Source of the DNA: Gemmatimonadota bacterium
GTDB lineage: Bacteria > Latescibacterota > UBA2968 > UBA8231
Assembly: GCA_009841115.1 (NCBI GenBank)
Contig: VXML01000011.1
Coordinates: 4,078-51,587 of the forward strand
Length of the DNA stretch: 47,510 nucleotides
Direction: 5' to 3'
Positions 43,606 through 47,510 of this stretch are shown piece after piece (within the stretch, counting starts at the first letter, position 1; every line of letters begins with the position of its first letter). The position numbers and the translations under genes are program-made. Under the pieces are notes generated by a model. It had not been told where the DNA came from. It saw only the letters and a program-made list of their open reading frames with translations, and did no database searches.

Positions 43606-44520
43606 ATGGCACGCAGCGGAATTCTTTGGTGCTTGTTGGCATGGGCACCGAGCGTCTTGGCCCAAGAAATCGTCCAAGTGCAGACGCCAGCTAGCACCAT
43701 GCACGAGTTGGCCCGCGTCCCCGCCGGTTATTTTGCAATGGGATCGGCCGAGGGACGGACGGACGAGCAACCAGTCCACCAAGTCTATCTCGACGAATTC
43801 TACATCGACCGCTTTGAGGTCAACAACGACCAGTACGCCGCCTTTTTGAACGACATCGGCCGCAACGCGGATGAGGAAGGGCACCTGCTGCTCGATGTAC
43901 GCGATCCCGACGCACAAATCCACTACCACGAGGAATACGCGCCGCTTCCCGGCACCGAGCAGCGGCCAGCAGCCGAAGTCTCGTGGTACGGCGCTCGTGC
44001 CTATTGCACTTGGGCCGGCATGCAGTTGCCGACCGAGGCCATGTGGGAAAAGGCCGCCCGGGGCACCGACGGCCGCATCTATCCCTGGGGCAATTCCATC
44101 GACCGCAGCCGGGCCAACTACGGCAAAGAGGGCTGCTGCCGCGGCGACGCCAGCGACGGCTTTTTCGACTCGGCTCCAGTCGGCTCTTATCAGCGCGGGA
44201 TTTCTCCTTATGGGGCCTACGACATGGGGGGCAATGTCTGGGAGTGGGTGGTGGATTGGTACGGCGAAGATTACTACGCGCAAAGCCCCGAGCGCGACCC
44301 GCAGGGGCCGGATGCAGGAATCAGCCGAGTGCTGCGGGGCGGGTCGATGAGCAGCGACCCGTATCGCCTGCGCACCACCGATCGCGGCGGGCTGCCACCT
44401 TCGGTGACTTACATCATCATCGGATTTCGCTGCGCAGCGCGCGAACTTCCCGCCACAGCAGTGCAGTCCGCAAGTTGGGGACAAATCAAGCGCAGGGCCG
44501 CGGAAGGCGCTGCGCGATGA
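43606..44520 (+). CDS. Exported SUMF1/formylglycine-generating-enzyme-fold protein lacking catalytic cysteines
   Basis: The 304-residue protein has a signal peptide (1-19, ending S-V-L-A) and the full SUMF1 (PF03781) pattern. It shows V-P-A-G-Y-F-A-M-G-S (38-47), P-V-H-Q-V-Y-L-D-E-F, A-E-V-S-W-Y-G-A, R-A-Y-C-T-W-A-G, L-P-T-E-A-M-W-E-K-A-A-R-G, Y-P-W-G, Y-D-M-G-G-N-V-W-E-W, V-L-R-G-G-S and G-F-R-C. True formylglycine-generating enzymes have a pair of cysteines shortly after R-G-G-S. Here that stretch reads M-S-S-D-P-Y-R-L-R, without cysteine. It is therefore more likely a structural or binding relative (such as GldJ/GldK-type proteins) than a sulfatase activator. The ATG has AGAGG 4 nt upstream. 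Confidence 0.87.
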   Translation: MARSGILWCLLAWAPSVLAQEIVQVQTPASTMHELARVPAGYFAMGSAEGRTDEQPVHQVYLDEFYIDRFEVNNDQYAAFLNDIGRNADEEGHLLLDVRDPDAQIHYHEEYAPLPGTEQRPAAEVSWYGARAYCTWAGMQLPTEAMWEKAARGTDGRIYPWGNSIDRSRANYGKEGCCRGDASDGFFDSAPVGSYQRGISPYGAYDMGGNVWEWVVDWYGEDYYAQSPERDPQGPDAGISRVLRGGSMSSDPYRLRTTDRGGLPPSVTYIIIGFRCAARELPATAVQSASWGQIKRRAAEGAAR

Positions 44521-44533
44521 ACCGCACCAATGC

Positions 44534-44575
44534 AAACAGCCCCTCAGCTTGTGCAAGCTAAGGGGCTGTTTATTG
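44534..44575. terminator. Intrinsic terminator, possibly bidirectional
   Basis: An 11-bp perfect stem (44534-44544, 44561-44571), a C-A mismatch and an inner 5-bp stem with a 4-nt loop are followed by a T-rich tract on the plus strand. It lies between the 43606 gene and the convergent tRNA, so it may serve both. Confidence 0.82.
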
Positions 44576-44585
44576 TTTATAATAG

Positions 44586-44661
44586 TGGTGGCGCCTCGCG
44601 GAATCGAACCGCGGACACAGAGATTTTCAGTCTCCTGCTCTACCTACTGAGCTAAAGCGCC
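44586..44661 (-). tRNA. tRNA-Phe (anticodon GAA)
   Basis: The minus strand folds into a complete cloverleaf. The acceptor stem is GGCGCTT/AGGCGCC with one U-G pair; the D-arm is AGCTCAGTAGGTAGAGC. The anticodon arm GGAGA-CTGAAAA-TCTCT has GAA at positions 34-36; the T-arm is CGCGG-TTCGATT-CCGCG. The discriminator base is A and the 3' CCA is encoded. Total length is 76 nt. Confidence 0.97.
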
Positions 44662-44679
44662 ACCAAAAGAAAGATTAAA

Positions 44680-44707
44680 ATTAAAGCCCCCTCATTTGCA
44701 TTGTCAA
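44680..44707 (-). promoter_or_regulatory. Sigma-70-type promoter for tRNA-Phe
   Basis: On the minus strand a perfect TTGACA (44702-44707) and TTTAAT (44680-44685, five of six) are 16 nt apart. The -10 ends 18 nt before the tRNA 5' end. The -35 overlaps the ribosome-binding site of the divergent gene at 44717. Confidence 0.75.
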
Positions 44708-44716
44708 GGATGCGCC

Positions 44717-45238
44717 ATGCCCGTCTCGATCATCCCGTTCAACATGCCCGAACCCGCTACCATTCCCCCCCACATCGTCGCATCACTCGAGGCCATGTCC
44801 CCAGACCAAGCCGTAATCCAAGGCATGGATTTGCTGCTGGGCATCGAAGCGGCAGACACCATCGTATATGAGCGCGTTGGCCAAGGGGTGGTCCACACGG
44901 CCGGCGCAGGAGCCGAGGTCCTGCAGAGGGTGCTGGAACAAAACGGCGTGCGCGCCTTCGCCGATCAAGACGGAGTCGGTCCCTCCGCGTTGTTGCTAGT
45001 GGGACAAGCCCATGCCGACGAAGAAAGCCCCCTGCCAGCAGGAGTGGTGCGCTTCTTGCTAGAGGGGGCTGAAATCGGATCTATCGGCTTTAGCTACGTG
45101 TTGCCGCTCAAAGCCAGCGACGGCCAGCTATGGGGCGCGTTGACGCTGATCCGCCGAGCGGCCAGCGGACCGCTCAATCACGAGCAGCCCAATCTGTGCG
45201 AGGGTATGCGACGCGTGTTAAGCCGGATGTATGATTAG
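44717..45238 (+). CDS. GAF-domain-like protein
   Basis: The 173-residue protein starts at ATG 44717, with AAGGA 6 nt upstream; an in-frame TTG at 44696 has no such site. After a short Pro-rich N-terminus it resembles a single GAF domain: L-L-L-G-I-E-A-A-D-T-I-V-Y-E-R-V, A-F-A-D-Q-D-G-V, L-P-L-K-A-S-D, W-G-A-L-T-L-I-R-R, then S-G-P-L-N-H-E-Q and a final helix. GAF domains bind small ligands or act as dimerising sensors; no output domain is present. The stop overlaps the stop of the convergent glutaredoxin gene. Confidence 0.65.
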   Translation: MPVSIIPFNMPEPATIPPHIVASLEAMSPDQAVIQGMDLLLGIEAADTIVYERVGQGVVHTAGAGAEVLQRVLEQNGVRAFADQDGVGPSALLLVGQAHADEESPLPAGVVRFLLEGAEIGSIGFSYVLPLKASDGQLWGALTLIRRAASGPLNHEQPNLCEGMRRVLSRMYD

Positions 45239-45504
45239 GCCGAGACCGGCTCTACTACTCCATTTTCAAGCATCCACGCCTCGACCTCATCGCCATCGAC
45301 ATCGGCCAGCATTTGGCCATTGATTTCGACGCAGGGCGATAGCGGCTGGCCGCTTTTCTGTACCATCTCAGCGTAAATATCGGGATTGTTGATAATGTCT
45401 TTGTCTTCGTATGCCAAATCGTATTTGGCGAAGGTGGTGCGCACGCTATTGCTCCAGCCGCAAACCGGCTTCAGATAGGCAACGATGTGAGGGACTTCAG
45501 CCAT
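45235..45504 (-). CDS. Glutaredoxin-like protein (CGWS)
   Basis: The 89-residue protein has a glutaredoxin fold pattern: I-V-A-Y-L-K-P-V-C-G-W-S (Cys15, Ser18), then D-I-I-N-N-P, S-G-Q-P-L-S-P-C-V-E-I-N-G and a final helix with D-x-D-G-D-E-V-E. The C-G-W-S active site is monothiol, but a second Cys lies after the cis-proline equivalent, in L-S-P-C. It may reduce glutathionylated or low-molecular-weight thiols, or handle iron-sulfur clusters. An AGGAA site and a strong promoter lie upstream. Its stop overlaps that of the convergent GAF-like gene. Confidence 0.8.
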   Translation of the reverse strand: MAEVPHIVAYLKPVCGWSNSVRTTFAKYDLAYEDKDIINNPDIYAEMVQKSGQPLSPCVEINGQMLADVDGDEVEAWMLENGVVEPVSA

Positions 45505-45552
45505 GATTGGGATTCCTTTCTCATGTGATAGAAACGATTTTGCGTTTGGTGG

Positions 45553-45580
45553 AATATAGAGATGCGCCCCTCTCTGTCAA
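45553..45580 (-). promoter_or_regulatory. Sigma-70-type promoter for the glutaredoxin gene
   Basis: On the minus strand a perfect TTGACA (45575-45580) and TATATT (45553-45558) are 16 nt apart, 49 nt upstream of the ATG. Confidence 0.75.
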
Positions 45581-45596
45581 GCAGCGCATCGGGTGA

Positions 45597-45625
45597 TTGA
45601 CGAACCGCATACCCAATGTTACATT
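45597..45625 (+). promoter_or_regulatory. Sigma-70-type promoter for murA
   Basis: TTGACG (45597-45602) and TACATT (45620-45625) are 17 nt apart, about 57 nt before the murA ATG. It is back-to-back with the glutaredoxin promoter; the two -35 boxes are 16 nt apart. Confidence 0.6.
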
Positions 45626-45682
45626 TGGAATATCCCCCTCCCCTTGGTGTGTTTGCCCGTCCTCTTAACTTCAGGAGTAGCA

Positions 45683-46954
45683 ATGAGTTCTACCGAAGTT
45701 TTTTTCTTGCGCGGCGGACGTCATCTCCAAGGTGAGGTCGAGGTCCAAGGCTCCAAAAACGCCGCTTTGCCCATGTTGGCCGCATCGCTGTTGGCCACTG
45801 AAGGGCAAACCGTTCTGCACCGGGTCCCTCCGGTCAACGACGTATTGGTGGCCTTGGAAGTGTTGCGTCGGCTCGGCGCACGCGTCGATTACGATGCAAC
45901 CGAAGAAGTGGCCGTCCTAGACACCCGCGATGTCAAAGAAACCCAGCTTCCCGCAGATTTGACCAATCGCTTCCGCGCTTCGCTGCTTTTCGTCGGTCCG
46001 CTGTTGGCCCGCTTTGGGCGCGCATGGATCCAAGAGGTCGGCGGCTGTACGATTGGCTCGCGACCGACCGACTATCACTATCGCGGCTTTGCCCGGCTCG
46101 GGGCCGAGGTCGAAGGCGTGAACGGCGGCGGCATCGACGTGATGGCCAAGCAGCTATCCGGTGCCTTTATGTACTGTGATTTACCCAGCCACACTGGGGT
46201 GGAAAACCTCGTTATGGCGTCCTGCCTAGCAAAGGGCGAGTCCGTGATCGAAAACGCGGCCTCCGACCCAGAGATCGTCGATTTTGCAGCGCTCTTGCAA
46301 AAGATGGGTGCCCAAGTCGAAGGAGTCGGTACGCGGCAGGTGCATATCAAGGGAGTCCGCGAGTTGGCAGGAGCCGAACACACGATCATGTACGATCGAC
46401 TCGATGCCGGTCTCCTGATGATGGCAAGCGCAATTACCGGCGGCGACATTGCCCTCAAGGGCGTGGTGCGCGATCACCTGTACGTCTTTGAAGCCAAGCT
46501 ACAGCAGATGGGCGTCGAGATGACAGAGGAAGGGGATTGGATGCGGGTGCGCGGGCCAGAAACCTTGTCGCCGATCAACGTAGTAACCACCTTTTACCCC
46601 GGCTTCCCAACAGACCTGCAGCCCGGGGTGACAGCTCTAGCGTGTATGGCCAAAGGCGACAGCTATATCCGCGAGACCGTATTCGAAGATCGCCTCGGCC
46701 ACGTCAAGGCCCTGCGCTCCTTCGGCGCTCGCCTTGCGCCGGAAAAGGACCAATTGGTGTTGGTGCACGGGCCAGCTCAGCTCAAAGGAGCCAGGGTCAA
46801 GGCCATGGACATTCGCGCCGGAGCCGCCTGCGTGCTCGCCGGTCTAGCGGCCGAGGGTTATACCGAGATTAGCAACCTCTACCAACTCGAGCGCGGGCAC
46901 GCCCACCTTGAGCACCGCCTGCGGGCCTTGGGCGCTGACATCGAAAGACACTAA
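45683..46954 (+). CDS. murA: UDP-N-acetylglucosamine 1-carboxyvinyltransferase
   Basis: MurA transfers enolpyruvate from PEP to UDP-GlcNAc, the first committed step of peptidoglycan synthesis, in the cytoplasm. The 423-residue length is usual. Key residues are Lys25-Asn26 in G-S-K-N-A-A-L-P, Cys122 in G-G-C-T-I-G-S-R-P (the catalytic, fosfomycin-target Cys) and Asp311 in F-P-T-D-L-Q. E-T-V-F-E-D-R and D-I-R-A-G-A-A are also typical. The frame is open upstream, but AGGAG 5 nt before the ATG at 45683 fixes the start. A terminator follows. With anmK in the same window, both synthesis and recycling of peptidoglycan precursors are represented. Confidence 0.95.
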   Translation: MSSTEVFFLRGGRHLQGEVEVQGSKNAALPMLAASLLATEGQTVLHRVPPVNDVLVALEVLRRLGARVDYDATEEVAVLDTRDVKETQLPADLTNRFRASLLFVGPLLARFGRAWIQEVGGCTIGSRPTDYHYRGFARLGAEVEGVNGGGIDVMAKQLSGAFMYCDLPSHTGVENLVMASCLAKGESVIENAASDPEIVDFAALLQKMGAQVEGVGTRQVHIKGVRELAGAEHTIMYDRLDAGLLMMASAITGGDIALKGVVRDHLYVFEAKLQQMGVEMTEEGDWMRVRGPETLSPINVVTTFYPGFPTDLQPGVTALACMAKGDSYIRETVFEDRLGHVKALRSFGARLAPEKDQLVLVHGPAQLKGARVKAMDIRAGAACVLAGLAAEGYTEISNLYQLERGHAHLEHRLRALGADIERH

Positions 46955-46977
46955 GGCGCGTTGCGCCTAACGCGAAT

Positions 46978-47016
46978 AAGCGGTCGGGAGCTTGCGGCTC
47001 TCGGCCGCTTTTTTTT
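46978..47016 (+). terminator. Intrinsic terminator of murA
   Basis: A 14-bp stem with two wobble pairs (46978-46991, 46997-47010) and a 5-nt loop is followed by a run of eight T. A small GGCGC/GCGCC hairpin at 46955-46967 precedes it. Confidence 0.92.
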
Positions 47017-47045
47017 GTTTGTCTATCACTAGATAGGAGAGCACC

Positions 47046-47510
47046 ATGCTTGCACACCCCGACGCAGTATATCTAGCACACTCGCCCATCGACCGCGCCG
47101 ACGCTCCCTTTGCGACCTACCGAGAGTTGGCCTATCGCACCCTCGCCGCCCTTGAGGTGCCGCTACCTGACGCAGGCACCATCTTGCTCAAGCCCAATGC
47201 CACCGTGCTCTATCCACCGGAAAAGCGCGTTATCACCCACCCCGGATTTGTCGGCGGCCTGCTCGACGCCCTGCGCGACCGCGGCGTATCCGCCGAGCGC
47301 ATGGTGGTTGCCGACGGCCAGTCCGGGGAAAACCCCACGGCCGGACACACTTGGGAACTATGCGGCTATCGCACCATGACCGAGGCGCGAGGCGTGCGGC
47401 TCGCAGAAATGAACACCGACGAGGATTCCCGCGTCGTCGAGGTCGCCGATGGCGCAGTGTACGAGCGCTATCCCCTGTACCGGGAAGTGACCGATTGCGC
47501 CTTCTTTCTC
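47046..47510 (+). CDS. DUF362-family protein, N-terminal part (cut by window edge)
   Basis: The frame is open from ATG 47046 to the window end (155 residues). AGGAGA lies 5 nt before the ATG. The segment I-L-L-K-P-N-A-T-V-L-Y, then V-I-T-H-P-G-F-V-G-G-L-L-D-A-L-R-D-R-G, then M-V-V-A-D-G-Q matches the N-terminal half of DUF362 proteins. Some members carry iron-sulfur clusters in the C-terminal part, which is not visible here. Function is unknown. Confidence 0.8.
   Translation, partial: MLAHPDAVYLAHSPIDRADAPFATYRELAYRTLAALEVPLPDAGTILLKPNATVLYPPEKRVITHPGFVGGLLDALRDRGVSAERMVVADGQSGENPTAGHTWELCGYRTMTEARGVRLAEMNTDEDSRVVEVADGAVYERYPLYREVTDCAFFL

Noticed and set aside
43606..44520. Functional formylglycine-generating enzyme
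   Set aside because: The catalytic cysteine pair after R-G-G-S is missing.
1..47510. Insertion sequence, prophage or integrase
   Set aside because: No transposase, integrase or phage structural gene could be recognised in any frame.

Overview
The window is a 47.5 kb stretch of a bacterial chromosome, fairly G+C rich, with dense genes, a complete tRNA-Phe and peptidoglycan housekeeping genes. The three FG-GAP proteins end in a YPNPFNP-type FlgD/type-A sorting domain, and five others end in a CHU_C-like domain opening with TPNGD. Such C-termini are typical of the Fibrobacterota-Chlorobiota-Bacteroidota (FCB) superphylum and neighbouring candidate phyla. With the G+C richness, a Latescibacterota-like or Poribacteria-like lineage is my best guess. 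That is inference; there is no rRNA to confirm it.

Layout. 1-4364 (minus): two tandem paralogous membrane-TPR proteins of the TMTC/GT-C type; the first runs off the left edge. 4552-5833 (minus): GtrA-like membrane protein and a sugar-phosphate isomerase/epimerase-like TIM barrel. 5969-11324 (plus): a PLP-dependent D-threonine aldolase/D-serine dehydratase-like protein, anhydro-N-acetylmuramic acid kinase (anmK) and a large M16C presequence-protease-like metallopeptidase, followed by tandem terminators. 11633-31690 (plus): a 20 kb run of nine exported-protein genes between two strong terminators. It holds three FG-GAP/FlgD paralogs, a TlpA-like thioredoxin protein with five internal repeats, three F5/8-like proteins ending in TPNGD domains, and two large acidic, probable outer-membrane proteins. 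31842-36160: an unknown exported protein, then a TlpA-like protein, an ECF sigma factor and its membrane anti-sigma. The first and second of these four genes are preceded by the same 40-bp element. 36260-37588: a cysteine-type sulfatase. 37686-42145: two more F5/8-like TPNGD proteins. 42237-47510: an MFS transporter, a sulfatase-modifying-factor-fold protein lacking the catalytic cysteines, tRNA-Phe, a GAF-like protein, a CGWS glutaredoxin, murA and the start of a DUF362 protein.

The most unusual part is the surface-protein system. Five proteins share one architecture: signal peptide, discoidin-like domains, a W-[ST]-x-W / PRR[FY] module, then a C-terminal TPNGD domain, usually ending in a small hydrophobic stretch plus tyrosine. 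Two of them are each followed, with 4- or 1-nt translational overlap, by a homologous ~890-residue partner carrying acidic calcium-type motifs and a beta-rich C-terminus. I infer a cell-envelope assembly or adhesion system in which a secreted or surface-sorted protein pairs with an outer-membrane partner. No secretion machinery is visible here.

Gene-free stretches are short. The only one over 300 bases is 11325-11632, which holds a 17-bp inverted repeat, two terminators and the start of the 20 kb run. 4365-4551 holds nothing recognisable apart from a small GCCC/GGGC palindrome.
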